Positions 1 through 10,251 of a stretch of 64,000 nt of DNA are shown piece after piece; the first letter of the stretch is position 1; each line of letters starts with the position of its first letter. Source of the DNA: Eutreptiella sp. 'Long Island Sound 2002' (Eukaryota > Euglenozoa > Euglenophyceae > Eutreptiales > Eutreptiaceae). A program made the position numbers and the translations under genes. The stretch is from positions 24,264,853 to 24,328,852 of the forward strand of contig OZ038385.1 of the NCBI GenBank assembly GCA_964036045.1, given 5' to 3'. The notes beneath the pieces were generated by a model. That model searched no databases. It was not told the DNA's origin and worked only from the letters and a program-made list of their open reading frames with translations.

Positions 1-94
1 CCCACGAGCTTTTTTTAACAGCACCTCCGGAGAGATCGTAGATCCACCCTGGGGGGCGATACTGTTCCGCTGTTCTGCTGCCCCCTCCCCACCA

Positions 95-3000
95 GTGCCA
101 AATGATCACACTCATGTTATGCAGGACCAAATCCTGGATACGTTGCTGTCTGTCAGATTTGTACAGGAGAAATTAGGCTTAGCCTCCCACGTGTTAAGAC
201 AATCAGTTCACCCAGCCAACTTGATTCGTGATTACACGTATTCCCCCGTGCACTATGGTCACTCAAATGACAGCTTGACCAACCTACAGCACCGCCTTGA
301 GAGACTGACAAGTGTTTCCACCCAACGTGACGAAGATCTGCTATCTCAAAACACAGGCAACTTACCTTCAGGCACTTTCACGTTTCGGCAAGAAGAGCTG
401 AGCTCCCCCGCCTTTTCAGCAGTACCATTACACATTCAGCGGAGGGTTCTTCACACTATTGCACGCACTTGCCTCTGGTACAGCCCAGCAGGTTTGGTCA
501 CTGCCAACCATCATCCCCTATGTGATACATATATTCCCAGCAACCCCAACACCAGTCCACACATGGTTACCCAATGGGCAGATGCTCGGGCTGCAAGGCA
601 GGAGACACACCACGACACCTTGAACCTGCCGACCACCCTGATGCACCACTGGTTTTGGTTTCAGGAGTCAGACCAAAATCATTTTCTCTGACACCGTGAG
701 ATGACAACATGGAGATACTTGGGGCATGCAGGTAAAAGTTGGTCCCTGTTCGCTAACGGTACTGTGTATACTCACCTGGACGCGTTGCAATGTTTGCGGC
801 TGCATTTGTTATTCCAGGAATACGGGTGAAGCCACTTCCAGCTGCTCCAGATCACGCGGGCTATGAGCATTCGCAGTGCGCTAACGCTACAGATGTCCAT
901 AGCACTGGAGAGTAAAAACCTGGGCAAGTGGGCTACACTCATGCAACAGCGGAACACCTACCTGCCGTATGCCACTCACAAGGCACTACAAGAGTTACGT
1001 CATCTCTCTTTTGTTCACCACTGGAGGGTCAGTGTGACAGGATTTGTTATATATGTTGTGTATCATATCACCCTAGGAATATTGTATGTAGGGTAGACAC
1101 ACATGGCTCCCATTCAACGGTTGTGGAAGCATATGACAGACGCTGCTGCGGCAGTGGACATCTCCTCGCTTCACACGCACATGCAGCACGCTAACTCTGC
1201 AGCTTGGGGAATAGCAGTGCTTGAATACGTGCAGGATAGGTGGTGGACAAGAATTTGAGAGAGACACTGGTGGTTTGTGCTGAAAAGATGGGCGGTAAAC
1301 GATGTACCTCGAGGAATCCCCCAACAGGGCACGGAGCGGCCAAACAACTGGCTAAATCAGAAGGTACTACAACTTATCAAAGAGATGAAACAGGCTCAAC
1401 ACGATGCAGACCACGCACGTGCAAAAGCCATGCGCGCGGAACTCACGGAACTGGTTGCGGAACTCAATATCCCTCTAGTTCATGGTGCGATTGTCCAGGT
1501 GCCTAATGTCACGCTGCCTCAAAAATCTGCCATCCTCAGAGTCATGCGGTTTATCCTGAGATCCACAACACTCAAAGCATGGGAAAAACAAGCCATCAAG
1601 AAAGTGATGAGGGTCGTCAGAACCAGCCCACACACAGTGCGGGGGCAAACATGCAACCAAGATGGCCTGGGCCAGTACAGCACCTGCCTGCACCTGCACA
1701 CATCACCTGGCTACCATCCAGTAGTATGGTAAAGTTACTAACACTGATGGCCACGTGGCCCTGGTACCTGCATCTGTGTATGATGTACATGGACGCAACC
1801 TACGTCCTAAAGACTCCCTCCCTATACCTGGCTCACATGCACGCAAAGCTGCAGCAAAAGCACTTCAGGCTTTTACTAAACAAGTCAATGGCACTGTTCC
1901 GAACCTGGACAGCTTACTCCCTCCATCTCTGTTTCCCTGCACAGGGGACACCCTGCAGAGAGTGCAACAGGCCTCACAGCTGTTGAGTGCCGAATTTTCT
2001 ATCCGTATAGTAGATAAGGGCGCTGGGGTGCTTTGGGGTTTTTGCAAACAGTGGATCTGGCAACAAGTCGCCGAGTTCCTCACTGCAGGTGGCTACAAAC
2101 CGCTTCCAGGAACAGCACAGGTTTTTGTCCTCAAAGTGAGCCAAATGGCTCAAGAGCTGGGCTGGTCTAGGAGCAAGCAGGCAAAATTGTGCAGGCAGTA
2201 CATCATTGGCAAAGCCAAGAGCCTCTGGGCTGGTAAAGGATGGCTCTGGCGCCCAATCGCAGCATCACCCGCCCCCATCGTTAATCGGTCACAACTGAGA
2301 GTGGCGGCACGCGCATTCACACGGTTTCTCAAATACCTTACAGTAGTAGAACCGCCCTTCTCGATTCTGCGTTTGAGTGTCACAGACCTCGCAGCGTGGT
2401 TCCACTTGGCCAGGGAACAGGGGTTGCACACAATCACTAAGGTGCAGTGCAAAGAACAATTCAATTCTGTCCAGCCAGCGGATGTATAGGACCAAATGGT
2501 CGATGCATCGGCTTGGCTTTGCAGTAAACGGCGGTGGAGAATGTCGGAGGTCATCTGGTCGGTACACCACATGCACAGCACACTAGACAGAGCAAGAAAA
2601 GCCAGTGCGTATGGGTTAAGATACATCACGCGTGACCAACTGTGTTCCATTGTACAGCACGAACCCAGCAACAATAATGCTTCCTGGGCTGCGGGAAACG
2701 TGTGGGTGCGGACCAATTGCATCCCCATGGGAGGTCCATTTAGCGCGCAAGGTGCAGACGTCCACTCATTGCGGCAGCTGTACCAGCACCGTCACCTGCT
2801 CCGATCCCTAGGATCCCTTGCTGTTTCTCCTCAGGGGTTTCCTCTATGGGAAGGGAGGTGGGGAAGAGTGGCACTATGTTAGTTCCGTGACAATCTTTTG
2901 CTTAATACAGACTGTCCTGCGACCGAACATGTGGCACTCGTAGAACATATCCGTCTTGTGCTGAAAACAGCATGGAACCTGGAAGTAGAGTGTGACTGCA

Positions 3001-3641
3001 TTGGCCCACGGCAGAAACAGTGCACAGGGAGCTGCTGCGCACCAGTTCGAAAGGCAGTGAGGATGGTGATGGTTGTGCAACCACCTAGGGAAGGGTGCGC
3101 GTTTGTAGAACCAGCAGCACTTAAGCCAAACTGGTCCCTCAGAATGCAGCCCCCCCTCATGACCCCGTGTCTGGCGTACCAAGGGTACCTGGGAAACATC
3201 ATGACGAGTGTTCTGAAAAACGGACTACCATGGACCAGAACCTGGCTGGGCCAGATAATGTCTGCTTTAGCCTGGTTGCAAGTGATGCTTCTGTCGGGCT
3301 ACAAGAAACTGGTCGCAATGCGGGCAATACACAAGGGCATCCATCGCGCGTACGAAACCAGTCCACACACAGTGCAAGCCATGGTAAAATGTGTGCATTG
3401 TGTGGTGCATCATATGCCTGCAAAGCGGTGTGTCGTACTGTCCAAGGTGCACATGTGGCTCCACAAACATGCCGTCCAGGAGGGCAAGAGATACCCATCA
3501 TGGGTGCTGCCCCCGGACCTCAGCATAGATGGTATCAATGGAGCGTGGAATGATGACATGGCATGCATTCAACGCCTGCGTGAAGCAAGCTGCAGTGACC
3601 TTACATGCCCCTGCCAACAGCTGCTTAATGTGTGTGTGTAG
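95..3641 (+). pseudogene. Decayed GIY-YIG endonuclease / reverse transcriptase retroelement ORF (copy 1)
   Basis: This is a diverged relative of the intact gene at 10252-13464, recognisable over nearly the whole length. The shared landmarks occur in the same order: an LHIQRR block near 430, the GIY-YIG block at about 1040-1130, an RIVDKG..LWGFC block near 2005-2045, RT motif A (2426-2470), motif B PMGGPFSAQ (2725-2751) and the motif C core FRDN (2883-2894). It is broken. In-frame stops lie at 689, 827, 1094, 1256, 2487 and 2880, and the frame changes once between about 1625 and 1755. The stop at 1094 falls inside the YVG-R motif of the nuclease. The motif A Asp is replaced by Gln (codon at 2444), but the motif C Asp survives (2889-2891). 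The copy has about 100 residues upstream of LHIQRR that the intact gene lacks, and it may extend past the left edge of the window. The family assignment rests on motifs only. Confidence 0.75.
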
Positions 3642-3771
3642 TGCACCGGTTACGGTGGACTGCAGCCAGTTGTGTGTGCCTGTAAGTGAAACTTAATCGG
3701 TAGGTCAAAAACTCAGTGAACACACTCCTCGGGGGGCTAAAGTGGGTGCAAGAGAAGAGATGCAGCGGCGG

Positions 3772-3863
3772 GCTTGGGCTGGGCTGAGCTGGGCTGGGCT
3801 GGGCTGGGATGGTCAAAACCGAGCGAGCGGGCCTGGGCTGGGCTGAGCTGGGCTCGGCTGGAC
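3772..3863. repeat. (GGGCT)n pentamer repeat, two clusters
   Basis: Runs of GGGCT with occasional GAGCT variants occupy 3772-3809 and 3832-3863, separated by a short unique stretch. They lie between the decayed RT copy and the first TG tract. The rest of 3642-4090 shows no recognisable gene. Confidence 0.8.
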
Positions 3864-4096
3864 AGGGCAGGGCCTATCTAACCCCAAGACAGCTGGCACT
3901 GCTGGGCAAGGCAGTGCAGCATGTCCCGTTTCCACGGCTGACGCTGAGGCGGGCTGCAGCCGACCATCTCCTTCTTCATGCACCTGCAGAAAGGCGCCTA
4001 TTGGCGTCGGACATGCTGTGTTTGTCTTGTCTAATGACCAACTGACAAGGATTTTTCACTCAGCCAACAATCATTTGTGCTGTGCATCGCAAATTG

Positions 4097-4240
4097 TGTG
4101 TGTATGTGTGTGTGTTTGTGTGTGTGTGTGTGTGCGCGCGTGTATACGTGTGTGCATGTTGAACCTCGCAGTTTGAGCATGATTCGAATGGAAGCCTTGG
4201 TATACGTGTGTGCGTGTGTGTGTGTATGTGTGTGTCCGTC
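4097..4240. repeat. (TG)n microsatellite preceding repeat unit 1
   Basis: Two imperfect TG tracts (4097-4150 and 4201-4236) flank a short unique stretch. Repeat unit 1 begins directly after them at the CCCCACTGCCG sequence. Confidence 0.85.
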
Positions 4241-5369
4241 CCCCCACTGCCGCCCAGGGGCGCGTGACCTCACCGTGGTGTGGGGGTGAAACCGGGGGGG
4301 GTCCCCCCCGGGCTAACACGCAATCTGGGGGGTGACCTGGTCCAGCCACGGCGGCCAGGGCACGGGATCGCACGCCCCACCCCTCGCCGGCCACCGTGGG
4401 AGAGTCACGATGGCACAGGGCGGGCTCCACCGGGGGGTGGCGGTATGCGGGAGTTACCCGGGTTCCCCTGTAACCCAGCCCTCGCCAGGGCTCGTGTGCT
4501 TCCTTCTTCCCCGACCCATGGCGCCTTGTGTTCTGCACAGGTACATCATGGGTGGGGTGGCTATGTCAGCTCGGTGTCGGTGGGCCATAATCTCCTCAAC
4601 AGGATGCCATCGGTTTCACTCCTCTGCAGCGAGAAATCAAAGCTTACGGATTCAGGGGGGAGTACGGTCTCAAGGCTGAAACTTAAAGGAATTGATGGAA
4701 TGGTACCACAAGGCGTGGAGTATGCGGCTTAATTTGACTCAACACGGGGAATGTTACCAGGACAGGACGCAGTCGGGATTGACAGATTGAGGGTTCTTTC
4801 TGGAACCTCTGGACGGTGGTGCATGGCCGCTCCTGATTGGCGGAGTGATTTGTCTGGCGAGATGTACATGAAATAAGGGGAGGCCCCCCAGAGACCGACC
4901 AGGGGGGGCGCCAGCCCCCCCAGGAGCCCTCGTTGCTTATTATGTAACCGAGGGGGGGCGCCATCCCCCCCAGGACCCAGATGTGTATGTATCAAGTAAT
5001 GTACGTACGTTACTGAAAGAACCACAGTATTGTATAATGTACGCCTCCGGCCAACAACCAGGGAGGGCCGGAGGTCCGGGTAAAAGCCCCGGACCCCCCA
5101 AAGGCAGCCCCAAAGGTGTGCGCACCACTGGAGGGGGCATGTCTGCGGGGTAAAAACAGGCGCTGAGTAAACACCTAACTTAATAAATAGAGCTTACTGC
5201 TGTAAATAATGCTTAAGCGGGTAAATGGCCCCCCCCCGGGGCCAGTTTAGTGCGCAACCCCCCAGAGCCGGACTCGACCGGCCGTACTGAGGCGAGCCCA
5301 GAAATGGGTATGACAGGCCGGACTTTAAGTGCTGGTAGTCACGCCTCAGTACACTCCGCGGGCTTATAA

Positions 5370-5392
5370 GGCCCGCGGGGGCCCCAAATACC
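5370..5392 (+). promoter_or_regulatory. TTATAA inside a GC palindrome, possible promoter of the repeat unit
   Basis: A TTATAA box lies between CCGCGGGC and GCCCGCGG arms. The same arrangement is kept in the second unit near 15935-15960, where most of this module is conserved. This could be a TATA-type promoter or simply a stable hairpin. There is no other evidence of transcription. Confidence 0.25.
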
Positions 5393-5560
5393 GTTTCGTT
5401 CGGGAGTTAAGCCCCGGCGGAATTTGGGGTTGTTCTTGGTTAAGAGGACTCACGTTGAGTCCCTGCTACTGCTGCCCCGGGGTTATGATCTCCGGTACTG
5501 CCAGCTTACTTGCCTGCTGCTGCTAAGAGGTAGGAACGGGATAGGTCCTGCCTGGGCTTC

Positions 5561-6196
5561 TCCCCCACACAGCGGCGGTTACACCCGAGTCCCTCCGGTC
5601 CTGCCTGGGCCGCGGAGGGATAGGGACGCCCCGTGGGGGTTCAGAGGACACACGAAGGTTTCCCTCCCCCACACAGCGGCGGTTACACCCGAGTCCCTCC
5701 GGTCCTGCCTTGGCCGCGGAGGGATAGGGACGCCCCGTGGGGGTTCTGGGGCGCACGGAGAGGTCCCTCCCCCACACAGCGGCGGTGGCACCCGAGTCCC
5801 TCCGGTCCTGCCTGGGCCGCGGAGGGATAGGGACGCCCCGTGGGGGTACGGAGGCACGCGTAGGAGTCCCTCCCCCACACGGCGGCGGTCACACCCGAGT
5901 CTCTCCGGTCCTGCCTGGGCCGCGGAGGGATAGTGACGCCCCGTGGGGGCTTGGGGGCGCACGGAGAGGTTCCTCCCCCACACAGCGGCGGTTACACCCG
6001 AGTCCCTCCGGTCCTGCCTGGGCCGCGTGGGGATAGGGACGCCCCGTGGGTTTGTCAGGTATTTCTCCTTCCCCCCACACAGCGGCGGTTACACCCGAGT
6101 CCCTCCGGTCCTGCCTGGGCCGCGGAGGGATAGGGACGCCCCGTGGGGTTTGTGGGCGCACGGAGAGGTCCCTCCCCCACACAGCGGCGGTTACAC
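5561..6196. repeat. 103-bp minisatellite, about 6 units (unit 1)
   Basis: The monomer of about 103 bp begins TCCCCCACACAGCGGCGG and ends in a variable segment after CGCCCCGTGGG. About six copies are present. One variant monomer near 6050, with a TCAGGTATTTCTCC segment, recurs in the second array. The period is not a multiple of three, so the open frames across it are not evidence of coding. Confidence 0.9.
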
Positions 6197-9100
6197 GCTT
6201 TGGGATCACAGAGGCCCCCGCCGCTGAGGCGAGGGGGCCTCCTTCGCTTTGGGACTACCGAGGCCCCCGCCGCTGAGGCGAGGGGGCCTCCTTCGCTTTG
6301 GGACCGCCGAGGCCCCCGCCGCTGAGGCGAGGGGGCCTCCTTCGCTTTGGGACCACCGAGGCCCCCTCCGCTGAGGCGAGGGGGCCTCCTTCGCTTTGGG
6401 ACTACCGAGGCCCCCGCCGCTGAGGCGAGGGGGCCTCTTTCGCTTTGGGACTACCGAGGCCCCCGCCGCTGAGGCGAGGGGGCCTCCTACGCTTTGGGAC
6501 CACCGAGGCCCCCTCCGCTGAGGCGAGGGGGCCTCCTTGGCTTGGGACCACCGAGGCCCCCTCCGCTGAGGCGAGGGGGCCTCCTTCGCTTTGGGATCAC
6601 AGAGGCCCCCGCCGCTGAGGCGAGGGGGCCTCCTTCGCTGTGGGACCACCGAGGCCCCCGCCGCTGAGGCGAGGGGGCCTCCTTCGCTTTGGGACCACCG
6701 AGGCCCCCGCCGCTGAGGCGAGGGGGCCTCTTTCGCTTTGGGACCACCGAGGCCCCCGCCGCTGAGGCGAGGGGGCCTCCTTCGCTTTGGGACCACCGGG
6801 GCCCCTCCGCTGAGGCGAGGGGGCCTCCTTCGCTTTGGGACTGCCGAGGCCCCCTCCGCTGAGGCGAGGGGGCCTCCTTCGTTTTGGGACCACCGAGACC
6901 CCCTCCGCTGAGGCGAGGGGGTCTCCTTCGCTTTGGGATCACCGAGGCCCCCCCCGCTGAGGCGAGGGGGCCTCCTTCGCTTTGGGACTACCGAGGCCCC
7001 CTCCGCTGAGGCGAGGGGGCCTCCTTCGCTTTGGGACTACCGAGGCCCCCGCCGCTGAGGCGAGGGGGCCTCCTTCGCTTTGGGATCACAGAGGCCCCCG
7101 CCGCTGAGGCGAGGGGGCTTCCTTCGCTTTGGGACTACCGAGGCCCCCTCCGCTAAGGCGAGGGGGCCTCCTTCGCTTTGGGACTACCGAGGCCCCCGCC
7201 GCTGAGGCGAGGGGGCCTCCTTCGCTTTGGGACCACCGAGGCCCCCGCCGCTGAGGCGAGGGGGCCTCCATCGCTTTGGGATCACAGAGGCCCCCTCCGC
7301 TGAGGCGAGGGGGCCTCCGTCGCTTTGGGACTACCGAGGCCCCCGCCGCTGAGGCGGGGGGGCCTCTTTCGCTTTGGGATCACCGAGGCCCCCTCCGCTG
7401 AGGCGAGGGGGCCTCCTTCGCCTTGGGACTACCGAGGCCCCCTCCGCTGAGGCGAGGGGGCCTCCTTCGCTTTGGGACCACCGAGGCCCCCGCCGCTGAG
7501 GCGAGGGGGCCTCCATCGCTTTGGGATCACAGAGGCCCCCTCCGCTGAGGCGAGGGGGCCTCCTTCGCTTTGGGACCACCGAGGCCCCCGCCGCTGAGAC
7601 GGGGGGGCCTCTTTCGCTTTGGGATCACCGAGGCCCCCTCCGCTGAGGCGAGGGGGCCTCCTTCGCCTTGGGACTACCGAGGCCCCCTCCGCTGAGGCGA
7701 GGGGGCCTCTTTCACTTTGGGACCATCGAGGCCCTCTCCGCTGAGGCGAGGGGGCCTCCGCCGCTTTGGGACCACCGAGGTCCCCGCCGCTGAGGCGAGG
7801 GGGCCTCCATCGCTCTGGGACCACCGAGGCCCCCGCCGCTGGGGCGGGGGGGCCTCCATCGCTTTGGGACTACCGAGGCCCCCTCCGCTGAGGCGAGGGG
7901 GCCTCCTTCGCTTTGGGACCACCGAGGCCCCCTCCGCTGAGGCGAGGGGGCCTCCTTCGCTTTGGGACCACCGAGGCCCCCACCGCTGAGGCGAGGGGGC
8001 CTCCTTCGCCTTGGGATCACAGAGGCCCCCGCCGCTGAGGCGAGGGGGCCTCCATCGCTTTGGGACTACCGAGGCCCCCGCCGCTGAGGCGAGGGGGCCT
8101 CCTTCGCTTTGGGACCACCGAGGCCCCCGCCGCTGAGGCGAGGGGGCCTCCATCGTTTTGGCACCACCGAGGCCCCCGCCGCGAAGGCGAGGGGGCCTCC
8201 GCTGCTTTGGGACCACCGAGGCCCCCGCCGCTGAGGCGAGGGGGCCTCCATCGCTTTGGGACCACCGAGGCCCCCGCCGCTGAGGCGAGGGGGCCTCCAT
8301 CGCTTTGGAACCACCGAGGCCCCCTCCGCTGAGGCGAGGGGGCCTCCTTCGCTTTGGGACCACCGAGGCCCCCGCCGCTGAGGCGAGGGGGCCTCCTTCG
8401 CTTTGGGATCACAGAGGCCCCCGCCGCTGAGGCGAGGGGGCCTCCTTCGCTTTGGGACTACCGAGGCCCCCGCCGCTGAGGCGAGGGGGCCTCCTTCGCT
8501 TTGGGACTGCCGAGGCCCCCGCCGCTGAGGCGAGGGGGCCTCCTTCGCTTTGGGACTACCGAGGCCCCCGCCGCTGAGGCGAGGGGGCCTCCTTCGCTTT
8601 GGGACTACCGAGGCCCCCGCCGCTGAGGCGAGGGGGCCTCCTTCGCTTTGGGACCACCAAGGCCCCCGCCGCTGAGGCGAGGGGGCCTCTTTCGCTTTGG
8701 GACCACCGAGGCCCCCTCCGCTGAGGCGAGGAGGCCTCCTTCGCTTTGGGATCACCGAGGCCCCCTCCGCTGAGGCGAGGGGGCCTCCTTCGCTTTGGGA
8801 CTACCGAGGCCCCCGCCGCTGAGGCGAGGGGGCCTCCTTCGCTTTGGGACCACCGAGGCCCCCGCCGCTGAGGCGAGGGGGCCTCCTTCGCTTTGGGACC
8901 ACCGAGGCCCCCGCCGCTGAGGCGAGGGGGCCTCCTTCGCTTTGGGACCACCGAGGCCCCCGCCGCTGAGGCGAGGGGGCCCCCTTCGCTTTGGGACCAC
9001 CGAGGCCCCCGCCGCTGAGGCGAGGGGGCCTCCTTCGCTTTGGGACTACCGAGGCCCCCTCCGCTGAGGCGAGGGGGCCTCCTTCGCTTTGAGACACCGA

Positions 9101-9365
9101 GACCCCCTCCGCTGAGGCGAGGGGGCCTCCTTCGCTTTGGGATCACCGAGACCCCCTCCGCTGAGGCGAGGGGGTCTCCTTCGCTTTGGGATCACCGAGG
9201 CCCCCCCCGCTGAGGCGAGGGGGCCTCCTTCGCCTTGGGACCACCGAGGCCCCGCCGCTGAGGCGAGGGGGCCTCTTTCGCTTTGGGATCACAGAGGCCC
9301 CCGCCGCTGAGGCGAGGGGGCCTCCTTCGCTTTGGGACTGCCGAGGCCCCCGCCGCTGAGGCGGG
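6197..9365. repeat. 49-bp hairpin minisatellite, about 65 units (unit 1)
   Basis: The 49-bp monomer has the core GAGGCCCCC..CGCTGAGGCGA followed by GGGGGCCTC, so each monomer can fold into a stem of about ten GC pairs. Monomers differ at a few fixed positions: GCCGC or TCCGC in the loop side, CTTCG or CATCG or CGCCG in the linker, and ACC or ATC or ACT before the stem. All long minus-strand open frames here repeat with a 49-codon period and are artefacts of the array. Confidence 0.93.
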
Positions 9366-9897
9366 GGTTTGCGTGTCCCCTCCGCAGACGTGCAGCACTG
9401 CGGATTGGGGGGACACGACCGGAGGGTTAGAGGATGGCCCCGCGCACGGGCACCTTCGGCAGAAGTACCGCGCGTTGGGGGAGGGGGGGGGACCAGGCCA
9501 CGGACCAAGCCCCCGAGACCCGCCGGCCAAACGCCGCCCAGCCGGTAGTACCTGGTGGGCTAAGGGCCCACACCCGTGAGACTGCGTCCCCCTTCCCTTG
9601 GGGGGGTGGTGGATCGTGCCGGAAGTGGAGCCGGCGCTCCGCCTCGCCCCCCATTCCGTGCCCCTGGGAGGGGATCCGGCTACGTGTAGGGCGGGTGCAT
9701 GCACGTGGTGCGGACCAGGGGACAAGAGGTGGAGACGAAGAGGAGAGCCGCCGCCATGATGCTTAGCCGGACGGGTTGGGATATAACCCCCCTGCCGGTC
9801 GCGCGCCAGACCGTGGAGGGCCGGCGGGCACCATGGGGATGTGCCGCGGGTGCGCCCTACCGGGGGACCGCATCTCCTCCTCCTCCTCCTCCCTGTC
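9366..9897. repeat. Conserved 3' module of repeat unit 1
   Basis: This stretch of about 530 bp follows the 49-bp array and is nearly identical to 24288-24817. It ends in a CTCCTCC tail before the TG tract. No gene is recognised in it. Confidence 0.8.
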
Positions 9898-9917
9898 CGT
9901 CTGTGTGTGTGTGTGTC

Positions 9918-9948
<31 letters not shown>

Positions 9949-10105
9949 ATGTGTGTGTGTGTGTGTTTGTGCGTGTATGTGTGTGTGTGTGTGCGTGTGT
10001 GTGTGTGTATGTGTGTGTATGGGTGTGCGTGTGTGTGCGCGCGCGCGTGTATGTGTGTGTGTGTGTGTGTTTGTTTGTGTGTGTGTGTGTGTGTGTGCAC
10101 GCGCG

Positions 10106-10149
<44 letters not shown>

Positions 10150-10200
10150 TGTGTGTGTGTGTATGTGTGTGTGTGTGTGTATGTGTGTGTGTGTGTGTGA
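9898..10200. repeat. Long imperfect (TG)n tract
   Basis: About 300 bp of TG repeat with scattered GCGCGC, TATG and TTTG interruptions. It separates repeat unit 1 from the intact RT gene, whose open frame starts immediately after it. Open frames of alternating Val-Cys or Thr-His here are not genes. Confidence 0.95.
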
Positions 10201-10251
10201 GCGGCTGAGGGTTTGCTGACCTTCCACAAAGGCACTGAGCAACTTTTGAAT

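Larger units (their letters stand above)
4241..9897. mobile_element. Large non-coding repeat unit, copy 1, bounded by (TG)n
   Basis: The unit starts right after a TG tract with a CCCCCACTGCCGCCC sequence and ends in a short CTCCTCC tail that runs directly into another TG tract. A second copy with the same ends is at 14918-24817. In order it holds a GC-rich 5' module (4241-5160), a module with a TTATAA inside a GC palindrome (5161-5540), a 103-bp minisatellite, a 49-bp minisatellite and a 3' module (9366-9897). The 5' and 3' modules are almost identical to those of copy 2, although the 5' modules diverge between about 4545 and 4945. No convincing protein gene is seen. The precise TG borders suggest insertion into, or recombination at, TG repeats. 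That it is mobile is inferred. Confidence 0.6.

Noticed and set aside
6197-9365. CRISPR-like regular repeat array
   Set aside because: Monomers are directly adjacent with no unique spacers, and the context is eukaryotic.
6206-9500. Long minus-strand open frames rich in Pro, Arg, Gly and Lys across the 49-bp array
   Set aside because: The period of 49 bp is 1 modulo 3, so an array free of stop codons in its monomer is open in all phases and repeats every 49 codons. The frames are products of the satellite.
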